A stretch of 64,000 nucleotides of DNA. Source: Kastovskya adunca ATA6-11-RM4. GTDB taxonomy: Bacteria; Cyanobacteriota; Cyanobacteriia; Cyanobacteriales; Coleofasciculaceae. How positions within the stretch are numbered: the first letter of the stretch is position 1; every line of letters begins with the position of its first letter. This document shows positions 54,593 through 63,696 of the stretch, piece after piece. Made by a program: the position numbers and the translations under genes. The notes under the pieces are model-generated. The model made no database searches, was not told the origin of the DNA, and saw only the letters and a program-made list of their open reading frames with translations. The stretch lies in the NCBI GenBank assembly GCA_019359445.1, contig JAHHHJ010000015.1, forward strand, positions 62,001-126,000, given 5' to 3'.

Positions 54593-54931
54593 CAATACCT
54601 CATTCCTCTGCGGCAAATGTGATCGTATCATTGCCTATGCCGATCAATAGATATTACCGCTACAGGTAGCTACTTTGTTAGGGAGATCGGGAGATTAGCC
54701 ATTAACAATGTGAATCCTGAACCATTGACAACTGAAGGCAGGCTGCGTCAGCAAGATAGAATAAATTCAGCAGACAAGATAAGGCTTGCAGTGTTGACGG
54801 TGGGGTTTTATTTATAACCGACGCTCTCTTGCAATGATGTTTGCTGCAAACTTTTCAACTACATGGACAAACGGTAGGTAAAGTAGTTAATCGAGTTGGT
54901 ACCGATACGACAAGAGGAGACAAAAGCACGC

Positions 54932-56971
54932 ATGGGCAAGGTAGTCGGCATTGACTTGGGGACAACAAACTCTGTGGTAGCTGTCATGGAGGGTGGCAAG
55001 CCGATTGTGATTGCCAATGCAGAAGGCACGCGCACCACACCCTCAGTCGTTGGCTTTAGTAAGGAAGGAGAACGCCTAGTCGGACAAATGGCACGGCGTC
55101 AAACTGTACTGAATCCGCAAAATACGTTTTATGGAGTCAAGCGGTTCATTGGACGCAAGTATGCGGAACTCTCGCCAGAGTCAAAGCGCGTCGCCTACAC
55201 AGTTCGCCGCGATGAAAGTGGCAATGTAAAAATCCGCTGTCCCCGCTTGAAAAAGGAATTTGCTCCCGAAGAAGTTTCGGCAATGGTGCTGCAAAAGTTG
55301 GCAGCCGAAGCTAGCCGTTATTTAGGGCAGGATGTGACGGGCGCGGTGATTACAGTCCCTGCCTATTTTAATGATTCGCAGCGGCAAGCGACGAAAGACG
55401 CCGGACGGATTGCGGGTTTGGAGGTGTTGCGGATTCTCAATGAACCGACGGCGGCGGCGTTAGCCTACGGATTGGATCGGCGGGATAGTCAAACGCTTTT
55501 GGTCTTTGACTTGGGTGGTGGCACCTTTGATGTCTCCCTCTTGGAAGTGGGGGATGGTGTGTTTGAAGTGAAGGCGACTAGTGGAGATACCCAACTTGGG
55601 GGCAATGATTTTGACCGAAAAATTGTTGATTGGTTAGCCGAGCAGTTTTTGGAAACGGAAGGGATAGACCTCAGACGCGATCGCCAAGCCCTCCAGCGCC
55701 TCACGGAAGCCGCAGAGAAAGCCAAGATTGAGCTATCGGGTGTTGGTGTCACCGACATCAATTTGCCCTTTATTACGGCGACAGAAGACGGCCCAAAACA
55801 CTTAGAAGCCCGCCTCACTCGCTCCCAATTTGAAGGCTTATGTGGCGACTTGGTGAGCCGTCTGCGGAGACCTGTAAAACGGGCACTTTCTGATTCGGGT
55901 TTAAGCCCTGTGCAAATTGATGAAGTGGTGCTAGTGGGTGGCTCGACCCGTATTCCCCTGGTGCAACAACTGGTGCGGAGCTTGATCGACAAGGAACCGA
56001 ATCAAAATGTCAATCCCGATGAAGTGGTGGCAGTGGGAGCTGCGATTCAAGCTGGCATTCTCTCCAACGAAGTGAAAGATATCCTGCTTTTGGATGTGAC
56101 GCCCTTGTCCTTGGGGCTAGAAACCATTGGCGGCGTGATGAAAAAGCTTATCCCCCGCAATACTACAATTCCGGTGCGGCGATCGGATACATTCTCAACC
56201 GCTGAAAATAATCAGACCTTGGTGGAAATTCACGTTCTCCAAGGCGAGCGAGAAATGGCGGCGGACAACAAGTCTCTGGGTCGGTTCAAGCTGACGGGAA
56301 TTCCTCCCGCCCCTAGAGGGGTGCCACAGGTGCAGGTAGCGTTTGATATTGATGCTAATGGTATTTTGCAGGTGACTGCCGTAGACCGCACAACGGGTAG
56401 AGAGCAGAGTGTCACCATTCAAGAGGCATCGACCTTGAATGAATCGGAAGTGAATCGCATGATTCAGGAGGCGGAACAATATGCCCAGGTTGACCGAGAG
56501 CGCCGGGAACGGGTCGAAAAACGCAATCGTGCGGAAACCTTGGCAACCCAAGCCGAACGGCAACTTAAAGAAGTGGCGCTCGACTATGGTACGTCTTTTG
56601 CGATGGGTTATCGCCGTCGGATCGAGGCGCTTATCCAAGAACTGCGCGATAGTGTCGCTCGTAATGATGACCGGGCGATTGACCGGGCGCAATCTGACCT
56701 ACAAGATGCCCTAGCAGAACTCAACCGTGAGGTGCGACTGCAATATAGTGACGAAGAGGATGATGATTTCTTTGGGTCGATCCGTCGCACTATTCTGGGA
56801 GATGATGACGATGACTTCTCGCGTCCGTCCTACCGCAATAATGACCCCTATCGCAGTGATGACCGTCGTCCAATGAGAGGTTATGATACCGATCGAGATT
56901 ATGGTGGGCGGCGATCGCGTCCGGCTCCCTTACAAAATGACTGGGATGATGAGGATGACGACTGGTTCTAA
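54932..56971 (+). CDS. dnaK: Hsp70 chaperone DnaK with acidic C-terminal extension
   Basis: A 679-residue Hsp70. The ATPase domain has [53 protein letters not shown] and [12 protein letters not shown]. The substrate domain has [27 protein letters not shown]. The C-terminus is unusual: [16 protein letters not shown], then a Tyr/Arg/Asp-rich tail ending [10 protein letters not shown] instead of the EEVD-like end. I think this is the DnaK1-type paralogue of cyanobacteria, which carries such charged tails. The start is ATG 54932, with AGAGGAG upstream. It is followed by a DnaJ-family gene 100 bp away. Confidence 0.92.
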   Translation: MGKVVGIDLGTTNSVVAVMEGGKPIVIANAEGTRTTPSVVGFSKEGERLVGQMARRQTVLNPQNTFYGVKRFIGRKYAELSPESKRVAYTVRRDESGNVKIRCPRLKKEFAPEEVSAMVLQKLAAEASRYLGQDVTGAVITVPAYFNDSQRQATKDAGRIAGLEVLRILNEPTAAALAYGLDRRDSQTLLVFDLGGGTFDVSLLEVGDGVFEVKATSGDTQLGGNDFDRKIVDWLAEQFLETEGIDLRRDRQALQRLTEAAEKAKIELSGVGVTDINLPFITATEDGPKHLEARLTRSQFEGLCGDLVSRLRRPVKRALSDSGLSPVQIDEVVLVGGSTRIPLVQQLVRSLIDKEPNQNVNPDEVVAVGAAIQAGILSNEVKDILLLDVTPLSLGLETIGGVMKKLIPRNTTIPVRRSDTFSTAENNQTLVEIHVLQGEREMAADNKSLGRFKLTGIPPAPRGVPQVQVAFDIDANGILQVTAVDRTTGREQSVTIQEASTLNESEVNRMIQEAEQYAQVDRERRERVEKRNRAETLATQAERQLKEVALDYGTSFAMGYRRRIEALIQELRDSVARNDDRAIDRAQSDLQDALAELNREVRLQYSDEEDDDFFGSIRRTILGDDDDDFSRPSYRNNDPYRSDDRRPMRGYDTDRDYGGRRSRPAPLQNDWDDEDDDWF

Positions 56972-57071
56972 ACGTTGTTAGCGGTAGTTTTTAGTTTTTA
57001 CCAGACAATATCTTCGTTCCAACTACTAACTAACAACTAATAACTACCAACTATCGATTTTATCAACTGCT

Positions 57072-58067
57072 ATGCAAAACTTTCGGGACTATTACGCGAT
57101 TTTAGGTGTACCTACCGATGCCACGGCGGAGGAGATTAAGAAGGTCTATCGGCGGCTGGCGCGGCAATATCACCCGGATCTCAATCCCAATGACAAGATA
57201 GCAGAGGAAAGGTTTAAGGATATCGGAGAAGCTTACGAAGTCCTCTTTGATCCAAATCGGCGATCGCAGTACGATCAGTTGAGCCGCTTCTGGAAAAAGA
57301 AACGATTTACTCGCAAAGCCGATAAAGCACGCAGTTTTAGAACTAGCGATCGCAACGGCAACGGTCGCAGTTCTACCCAAGAACTTGACTATGGTGAGGT
57401 CAAAGACTTCAACACCTTTGTTGAACAACTCCTGGGAAATCGTCCCCCATCTCGTGGCACCACCACCACAGAACGTCCCGGCGCTCGCGTAGATTCCTCA
57501 GATGCCTTTCGCCCGGGGAAAACCAGAACCGCTTATACTGTCAGTTCTGAGCCACGGCGAGATGTAGAAGCCAGACTGACGCTCCCCTTAGAAAAAGCCT
57601 ATACAGGAGGGCGAGAACGCATTCGCCTAGAAGATGGTCGCTCCCTAGAAGTCGATATGCCTCCGGGGATGGTGACAGACCAACGAGTGCGCCTCAAAGG
57701 TCAAGGCACAGGTGGCGGCAACTTATACTTGAAAATTACTGTCGCCCCTCACCCGTTTTTTAAAGTAGAAGGCTCAGATATTGCCTGTCAGTTGCCCCTG
57801 ACTCCCAGCGAGGCAGCACTGGGGGTACCTGTAGAAGTGCCAACCCTTGACGGTCGCGTGAAAATGTCTATTCCCAGTGGTGTCAAGTCAGGTCAGCGAC
57901 TACGCCTTGCTGGGAAGGGCTATCCCAATAACACAGGGAATCGGGGCGACCAATTGGTTGAAATTCAGATTGTTATTCCCAAGGAACTCAATCCGCAAGC
58001 CAGAGAGCTTTATGAGAAGTTGCTAAGAGTAGAAAACTTCAATCCTCGTGCAGATTTGCCTGTTTAG
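57072..58067 (+). CDS. dnaJ: DnaJ-family co-chaperone (CbpA type, no zinc finger)
   Basis: A 331-residue Hsp40. The J domain (about 4-70) includes YYAILGVPTDATAEEIKKVYRRLARQYHPDLNPND with the essential HPD. A polar linker (about 85-150) replaces the Gly/Phe region and there are no CxxCxGxG zinc repeats. Two C-terminal beta domains follow (ARLTLPLEKAYTGGRERI..., LPLTPSEAALGVPVEVPTLDG). It would stimulate the adjacent DnaK. The short spacer 56972-57071 holds ACTAACAACTAATAACTA-like repeats. Confidence 0.9.
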   Translation: MQNFRDYYAILGVPTDATAEEIKKVYRRLARQYHPDLNPNDKIAEERFKDIGEAYEVLFDPNRRSQYDQLSRFWKKKRFTRKADKARSFRTSDRNGNGRSSTQELDYGEVKDFNTFVEQLLGNRPPSRGTTTTERPGARVDSSDAFRPGKTRTAYTVSSEPRRDVEARLTLPLEKAYTGGRERIRLEDGRSLEVDMPPGMVTDQRVRLKGQGTGGGNLYLKITVAPHPFFKVEGSDIACQLPLTPSEAALGVPVEVPTLDGRVKMSIPSGVKSGQRLRLAGKGYPNNTGNRGDQLVEIQIVIPKELNPQARELYEKLLRVENFNPRADLPV

Positions 58068-58300
58068 TTAAGAATTTGGCAGGCGATTTTTTCATCGAGT
58101 TGCACTTCGCACTGCTGGAAAATATAGTTAACAGCGGCAAAAAATTTATCGAGTTCCTGAATGCTGTAAAGGGTAATATTTCGGGTAAAAGTATCAGCTT
58201 TCAGCTTACCGAATTGCCAGATTGCTCCGTTAGAAACAATCCCGAAAACAATCATTTGCGGGTTTTCATTCAGTCGTTGCGCGGCAATCATTTCCGCTAG
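58064..58300 (-). pseudogene. C-terminal fragment of a nuclease-like/hypothetical protein
   Basis: Minus-strand codons from about 58300 down to the TAA at 58064 read AEMIAAQRLNENPQMIVFGIVSNGAIWQFGKLKADTFTRN..., ending LDEKIACQILN. The pattern '.AAQ.FN......IYGIV..G..WQFGKL' is what I associate with the end of cyanobacterial PD-(D/E)XK-like or restriction-subunit-like hypotheticals. An in-frame stop lies just upstream, so the N-terminal part is missing. The stop overlaps the dnaJ stop by a few bases. Confidence 0.45.
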
Positions 58301-58419
58301 GCACGATTAAGCGTTCAATACTTTGTAGGTTGAGTTGTGGTTAGGGTTAGCCTACTATCAATTATCACTGTAATTGCTTGGAGCTAGACGGAGCGATCGC
58401 TCTTTCCCTAGAAAGCGGC

Positions 58420-60813
58420 TCAATCCACACACTTAAGACGTTTAATACTCCCATCTTCTCTCAATACAGAAATTTTTACCTGAACTATCTGCCCAATGGA
58501 TAGAGTTTCGTACTTCTTAGGTTCTTTTTGGGTTAACTTCTGGCTAGTTGTAATTATTTCGTAAGTGACCTGTTTCCCTTGTTCTTTTTTGTTAGTCACT
58601 TTCGCTTCTATAATTTGTCCTTCTTTTAATTGCTGTTTACTCACAAGCTCGGAAATTTCCGCTTGCCGTGCTGACTCCTGACTTTGGGTAGCTTGTTTAC
58701 GGGTAATCCCTTCTTTTCTGTTTGGGGATGACGAAGCCGAAAGGCTGTGCCTGCGATTATCAGGTATACCCATCACTTGCAGTGGTGTTGGCAGTACGGG
58801 GCGATTTACATATTCTTTTTTTTCAATTGTCATGTACCGCGTTTGTTCTTCATCCAGTTTAGGATCGCAACGCAACATCGCTAACAGCATCTCGATCCGT
58901 GGCACTTCCTTCAAACTGTTAGCTCTACGCCCGTCTGGGTGATCGTCCTCGCTAATGCCTTTCTTTTGATCAAGTATGAAGTTTTCAAAAGCTTTCACAC
59001 AATCGGCTTCTTCTGTGTTTACGTTGTTTCGTTCGGCAGTATGCCAGAGATTGCCGTCAAATAATTTTTTGTAGCGTTCAGTGCGATCACTCAAATGCAA
59101 TTCATAGTCAATTTTCACCGCGCCCATCCCCAATGGCTTACCCATACCCAGAGAAAAACAGTATTCTTCACCCTGTTTACCAGTTTCGAGTGTTTGTGAC
59201 TTCTCACTGCTAAGACTCAACACCCACAACAGCGCACCTAGCTCAACCTTACTCAGGTTTTCAAATTGGATAGTAAAAGTAAATTTAATCCCTGAATCAA
59301 TCGGTTTAATCAGACTCGTTTGGGTATCTGATGCGTCATCGGTAACTTCAATTCGAGCAGGTTTATGCCAGTAAAGTTTATGCCCTCGAATAACTGTTTT
59401 TCCCGGTTCTGTATCGCTTGGTGGTTTACTAGCATAATGCTTGAGTTGACTTTTATCAGCCATCTTTTGAACTAGATAATGCTGGAATGTAGTAGGTTTC
59501 GGACTCGAAAGAAGAATTTTTTCAGGTGTTTTTTCCTGGCTTGCTTGTACTTTTTTCTCTTGATTTGACTTGAGTATCCCATCGCTAACAAAGACTCGAC
59601 CTGCTCGACTTTGTTCTGTTTCATCAGGTTGCTGCTCACGTCTGACAAAACCAAAAATAGCTTCAGCCACATCAGTAATTGCTGGCTTGTCTTTAGAATC
59701 TTTCAGGAAATCAGGAATGAAATCTCTTGCTGTTGAAGCTTTTCCATTGCCTTGGGGCGAATAAGGAATCCGAAAATTAGGACTTTGACCAAATAGAGTT
59801 ACTGGTTGTCCAGGCTCAGGTTGACAGTAGAATATACAACGACCATTTTTGAAAACACCCTTATTTTCATCGAATGGCGGTTCTTGTTTCTGGAAAGGAG
59901 TTAATGCACTACAATAGTCCAAAATAGCATCTTCATTTATGGGGATAGGTTGAGCATCCGGGTTTGGTTCTCGGACAATGCAGTGATTCTGACGTTTGAG
60001 ATCGCGTGGATTAGTTCCTCCTTCGAGCATATTTCCGCTAGTTACAACAACTCCTTTATATTGATAGGTTGTACAATTACTGCTAACTTCCCCAGCAAAA
60101 CGGCGAGCGTTTTTTGTGTAGATATCTTGAAAACTAATATTGATAAAATATTGAGGTCGATACTCAGGTAGATTACTCATTGGGATAAACGCAGAGATTG
60201 AGTGTAACCTATCTTCTTTTACCCATACAAATGACTCTTTATCAATAGGCATAGCGGGACGAATAAACCACTTATCTTGTTTATTGACTAAGTAACCTGC
60301 TTCAATATTTTTAGGCTTGATATATTTCTTATATTCGTCCTTCAAGGGATTGTCTGCTTCAGCAGCAACTGCTCGAAAGAAAAAATGTTGTTGATCTGAA
60401 ACACGATCAATTTTTCCAAAACTAACAATTTCAACCAGCAATCGCAGCATTCCTCGTATGTTACTACCAGGAACTATCTGTTTCTGAGTAGCTGGGTTTA
60501 TAAAAAAGTTAGCCCTTTTATGCTTTATCTCGTCTGATAAGTCTTTAAAAGCTTTTTCACTATGTTCTGCAAAATCATCTGGATTCCAACCACAACGAGT
60601 ATAAAGTGGAGATTCAGAAGTTAAGGTGCATTCAATTTTACCAGTGTAGCGATTTGAATGATAGCGATCGCCACTCGGTAACGGTTGCTCTGCTTCAACA
60701 ACTTTATTAGGAAGTTCAACAAAATTATAAGGTGCAACTGCACGACGTGGAATATCTTTTCCTTTATCATCTTTAATAAACTTTGGTACGGCATTAATAT
60801 GTTTAGGGTTCAT
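58420..60813 (-). CDS. CRISPR type III RAMP protein, TIGR03986 family (Cas7-insertion)
   Basis: A 797-residue RAMP-superfamily protein. RAMP landmarks: YTGKIECTLTSESPLYTRCGW at the start, the glycine loop VPGSNIRGMLRLLVEIVSFGKI (about 113-135), VIRGHKLYWHKPARIEV (about 500) and GMGKPLGMGAVKIDYELHL (about 583). The last two are hallmarks of TIGR03986. A long insertion lies between the RAMP halves. The C-terminal 75 residues (KEGQIIEAKVTNKKEQGKQ..., SIGQIVQVKIS) look like an S1/OB-like strand pattern. AAGGAG eight bases before the ATG is a strong ribosome site. It corresponds to the Cas7-insertion subunit of III-Dv complexes, one backbone position on target RNA. Last gene of the operon. Confidence 0.85.
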   Translation of the reverse strand: MNPKHINAVPKFIKDDKGKDIPRRAVAPYNFVELPNKVVEAEQPLPSGDRYHSNRYTGKIECTLTSESPLYTRCGWNPDDFAEHSEKAFKDLSDEIKHKRANFFINPATQKQIVPGSNIRGMLRLLVEIVSFGKIDRVSDQQHFFFRAVAAEADNPLKDEYKKYIKPKNIEAGYLVNKQDKWFIRPAMPIDKESFVWVKEDRLHSISAFIPMSNLPEYRPQYFINISFQDIYTKNARRFAGEVSSNCTTYQYKGVVVTSGNMLEGGTNPRDLKRQNHCIVREPNPDAQPIPINEDAILDYCSALTPFQKQEPPFDENKGVFKNGRCIFYCQPEPGQPVTLFGQSPNFRIPYSPQGNGKASTARDFIPDFLKDSKDKPAITDVAEAIFGFVRREQQPDETEQSRAGRVFVSDGILKSNQEKKVQASQEKTPEKILLSSPKPTTFQHYLVQKMADKSQLKHYASKPPSDTEPGKTVIRGHKLYWHKPARIEVTDDASDTQTSLIKPIDSGIKFTFTIQFENLSKVELGALLWVLSLSSEKSQTLETGKQGEEYCFSLGMGKPLGMGAVKIDYELHLSDRTERYKKLFDGNLWHTAERNNVNTEEADCVKAFENFILDQKKGISEDDHPDGRRANSLKEVPRIEMLLAMLRCDPKLDEEQTRYMTIEKKEYVNRPVLPTPLQVMGIPDNRRHSLSASSSPNRKEGITRKQATQSQESARQAEISELVSKQQLKEGQIIEAKVTNKKEQGKQVTYEIITTSQKLTQKEPKKYETLSIGQIVQVKISVLREDGSIKRLKCVD

Positions 60814-60864
60814 GGTTCAATCTCCTTATAATTTAATAAACTTACTTAATACCTATTTCCCTTC

Positions 60865-61440
60865 TCACTCTTGCTCAAAGCTAACCCCTTCGTATAAAAG
60901 TTCAATAGGAGACTCAAATTCAATACATTCTAAAGCGATCGCCTCCCCAGCTTCATACTCATAGTAATGCCACATTTTGCCTTCCCCTCGTTGATAAACC
61001 TCAACTGATATTTTTTCTGAATCAACTAAGACGTATTCTTGCAAGGTTGGAATCTGGCGATAATATTTAAGTTTTTTCGTGCGATCGTAACTTTCTGTAC
61101 CAGGAGAAAGAACCTCAACAATGAGTTTAGGATGTTGAATAAAGTCGCGGGCTTTCAAGTCATCAGGATCGCAAGTGACAACTAAATCAGGATAGAAATA
61201 GCGACTATTTTTACTAGCTTGAACTTTCACATCTGACACATTAACTCGACAGCCCCTATTACGCAAATGAGGTCTTAGTGCAGTATAGAAGTTGAGAGCA
61301 ATGTCATTATGAGGAAGAGTACCTCCAGTCATAGCCAAAATTTCGCCGTCAATATATTCATGGCGAAGTTCTTGCTTTGCTTCCCATACTAGGTATTCTT
61401 CAGCCGTCATTTTTTGATGGTATTGAGGATTAGCCATCAT
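60865..61440 (-). CDS. Uma2 family PD-(D/E)XK nuclease
   Basis: A 191-residue Uma2 protein. KMTAEEYLVWEAKQELRHEYIDGEILAMTGGTLPHNDIALNF is the family start. The nuclease core has FYPDLVVTCDPDD and LIVEVLSPGTESYDRTKKLKYYRQIPTLQEYVLVDSE, giving the PD...(E)V motif. Uma2 genes are abundant and mobile in cyanobacteria and their role is unsettled. This one lies between csx19 and the Cas7-insertion gene, same strand, with its own AAGGA site; gaps are 72 and 51 bp. It may be a passenger that inserted into the CRISPR operon, or an accessory nuclease. Confidence 0.85.
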   Translation of the reverse strand: MMANPQYHQKMTAEEYLVWEAKQELRHEYIDGEILAMTGGTLPHNDIALNFYTALRPHLRNRGCRVNVSDVKVQASKNSRYFYPDLVVTCDPDDLKARDFIQHPKLIVEVLSPGTESYDRTKKLKYYRQIPTLQEYVLVDSEKISVEVYQRGEGKMWHYYEYEAGEAIALECIEFESPIELLYEGVSFEQE

Positions 61441-61512
61441 AATTTGTTCCTTAATGTAATCTACTCCTATTTTAATAAGTGCTTTTGGAATTCTAAGGTT
61501 CGTTACTAAAAT

Positions 61513-62097
61513 CTACTTTTTCGGGTGAGAATATAAATTAACCAGACGACTCAGATAAATTCTTGCTACACCACTCTCATCACAATAATCAATATAATGA
61601 TGAACCTTTAAACGTAAGGGACGGTAATCTTTAGTTGGAAAATTGATCTCAGTTAAAGGTACAGCATGTTTTAATCCTTGAGAACCATCTGAAACTAAAG
61701 TAAAACCATTTTTAGGTTCTAATTCTGGTTTTGTTCCCCAAAGAATTTGGTTTTCGGTAATATAGTCATTTTTTGACAAATGTCCATCTTCAATCGAACG
61801 TGCTTTCCAGTTTTGACCGACCTTCCAAAGCATAACTTCAGCATTTTCACCAAAGATTCGGCATTGTTGGAGAGTGCAAAGGCGCAATTCAGCAAACTGA
61901 GGAAATACATCTCTAGATGTCACTAACTCGTAATCATCGTCTCTAAGTTCACCCCAAATTACACCATCATCAGCATGAGCTAATAGATATCTCAATCTTT
62001 TGTCTTTAGCATTTTTCTGTATCCATTTTGACAAATCAGACTTAACACTATTAACTGATGTTTCAGTACATATTGGTTTAGTTATTGTCATGTTCAT
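61513..62097 (-). CDS. csx19: Csx19 (TIGR03984) type III-D CRISPR protein
   Basis: A 194-residue protein. RYLLAHADDGVIWGELRDDDYELVTSRDVFPQFAELRLCTLQQCRIFGENAEVMLW followed by NWKARSIED...ILWGTKPE matches the TIGR03984 pattern. Csx19 marks subtype III-D and is a structural subunit in III-Dv complexes. ATG 62097 (MNMTITKP) is chosen; the frame is open three bases upstream to a TTG. It lies 42 bp after cas7-2x. Confidence 0.88.
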   Translation of the reverse strand: MNMTITKPICTETSVNSVKSDLSKWIQKNAKDKRLRYLLAHADDGVIWGELRDDDYELVTSRDVFPQFAELRLCTLQQCRIFGENAEVMLWKVGQNWKARSIEDGHLSKNDYITENQILWGTKPELEPKNGFTLVSDGSQGLKHAVPLTEINFPTKDYRPLRLKVHHYIDYCDESGVARIYLSRLVNLYSHPKK

Positions 62098-62139
62098 CAA
62101 ATATCATTCCAGTTTGGATAATTTCAGCGATCGCTATAT

Positions 62140-63696
62140 TCAGGCTGCTGTCTTCTTATCGGAGCCAGCATTAGAAATGGACGCAGAATAATCAACTAAT
62201 GCTTTTACAAAATCTCCTAGTTTTTCAGGATGACTGATACGCAGACTGTTATCGCATTGCTGATGAATTACCCATTCTTGTGATTTTCCTGATTCGTAGC
62301 AAGTCATCTTTGCATAAGTTCCCTTCAACCTTCCTCGTCCAATACTACTTTCACCCCCAACGGGTAAATCACTCGTCCACAAGTCTTTGAGCAGTAGAAG
62401 TAGTAATCCAATTTCATACTCTTCTGGCTTGCGTAACTCTAATTCAATAGTCACACGAGTGTCATTACCACCAAATATAGGTTGTTCGTCAAATAATGCA
62501 CCGTGATATGCACCTCCTGTAAAACGGTCGATCGCAATCCGATTTTGTACTAAGTCAGTTGCCTCTTTGATAACTGTCTCGTGGACAACTAAACGACTTG
62601 CTTTAGCATCTGGCTTTTTCTTAGCTTCATTAGCTTCTGGCTGTTTCGATGCTTTTTTGTCTGAAACAAAGCCAAATATATCATTTACTATTTCTTGAGT
62701 AATATGTTGATTAACTTCATGCAAAGTATTCACTATGCGCTCTGCTCGATGGCGCAATACCCCAGCTAAACTCGTACCGGATAAAACTGGTTCTGCATCT
62801 GTTTTACCTGATCTATGAGATTTCAAATGCACAACATCAGGAGCGCGTCCAGTAGAATCTTGACCGGAACGAATTAGGAGAGAACCAACTAATTGAAATG
62901 TGGCGTGAAGGATGAAGTGATCGCGCTTATCTTCTCCATTTATATCTAGCTGAATTCCTAATGCTTCTGTAATTGATGTATGTACGTTAAATATAGGTAT
63001 AAAACCTGTACGCCAATGTTCAAAGTTTAACCATAAATTTCTGTCGCCTGCATCTTCTAGATTAAAATTCCAAACCTGCCACTCTTTTACATGACAGCGA
63101 CCAAAACCGCGCCGCTTTTTCATGCCCATGCCAATTTCGCCAAGCTCTAAGCCTCGTAAAGCTAATGCTAGTGATTTTGCTAGCCTATCTTCATAATTTT
63201 GCTGTTCTCTGGGGTCTTGTTTCTGCTCTATCAGTAATTCAAAACAGAGAAGAAATTCAGTTCCGGCAGCTAATAGCTCTAAGTCGTATTTCTGACCTTT
63301 TTTGGCTGTACCCGTTGTTCCTTCAATTTCTACTCCATCTCTCAATTCCACCGTTGGTATCTTGCTGCTGATGGCATCATTCACAATTAATGGACTTTGT
63401 TCACCATCATCAACACGGCGGATTCCACCAAATAAGACACTAGCGCAATCGAACTCTTGTTCACTTGTACCATACCCATGCTCATACTCGCGCAAGTAAT
63501 TTCGCAAAGCACCTGCAATGGATGAACCAGTCAAAAGAGCATGGTCACTAATACTATCTCTGAGTAATGCTAAATCAGTTGGACTATCTGCATCACCACT
63601 TCCTAGACAAGTAGGAGTATCTAAAATTAATGTGCCTCGTACAAGGATGCGTTTAGCAATAGGGCGTTGGTGGCGGTTTAGGCGCTCAAGACTCAT
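62140..63696 (-). CDS. Double-RAMP CRISPR effector subunit (Cas7-2x)
   Basis: A 518-residue protein with two Cas7-like RAMP domains. First domain: LVRGTLILDTPTCLGSGDADSPTDLALLRD with candidate catalytic Asp, GSSIAGALRNYLREYEHG, and KKRRGFGRC. Second domain: ATFQLVGSLLIRSGQDSTGRAPDVVHLKSHRSG with another acidic loop, LSGTSLAGVLRHRAERIVN, FGGNDTRVTIELELRKPEEYEIGLLLLLLKDLW, and GGESSIGRGRLKG. The two glycine-rich turns (GSSIAG, GTSLAG) show the duplication. It cuts target RNA in III-Dv complexes, by family analogy. The start codon overlaps the upstream stop (TAATG), with AAGGAGAG before it. Confidence 0.88.
   Translation of the reverse strand: MSLERLNRHQRPIAKRILVRGTLILDTPTCLGSGDADSPTDLALLRDSISDHALLTGSSIAGALRNYLREYEHGYGTSEQEFDCASVLFGGIRRVDDGEQSPLIVNDAISSKIPTVELRDGVEIEGTTGTAKKGQKYDLELLAAGTEFLLCFELLIEQKQDPREQQNYEDRLAKSLALALRGLELGEIGMGMKKRRGFGRCHVKEWQVWNFNLEDAGDRNLWLNFEHWRTGFIPIFNVHTSITEALGIQLDINGEDKRDHFILHATFQLVGSLLIRSGQDSTGRAPDVVHLKSHRSGKTDAEPVLSGTSLAGVLRHRAERIVNTLHEVNQHITQEIVNDIFGFVSDKKASKQPEANEAKKKPDAKASRLVVHETVIKEATDLVQNRIAIDRFTGGAYHGALFDEQPIFGGNDTRVTIELELRKPEEYEIGLLLLLLKDLWTSDLPVGGESSIGRGRLKGTYAKMTCYESGKSQEWVIHQQCDNSLRISHPEKLGDFVKALVDYSASISNAGSDKKTAA

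Noticed and set aside
54593-54931. CIRCE element upstream of dnaK
   Set aside because: No TTAGCACTC-N9-GAGTGCTAA palindrome was found in the spacer.
55489-55992. 167-codon antisense frame inside dnaK
   Set aside because: Ser/Arg/Pro-rich shadow of dnaK, typical of antisense frames in high-codon-bias genes.
56972-57071. CAACTACTAACTAACAACTA-type repeats before dnaJ as an array or regulator
   Set aside because: Common low-complexity filler in cyanobacterial spacers, with no regular period or symmetry.
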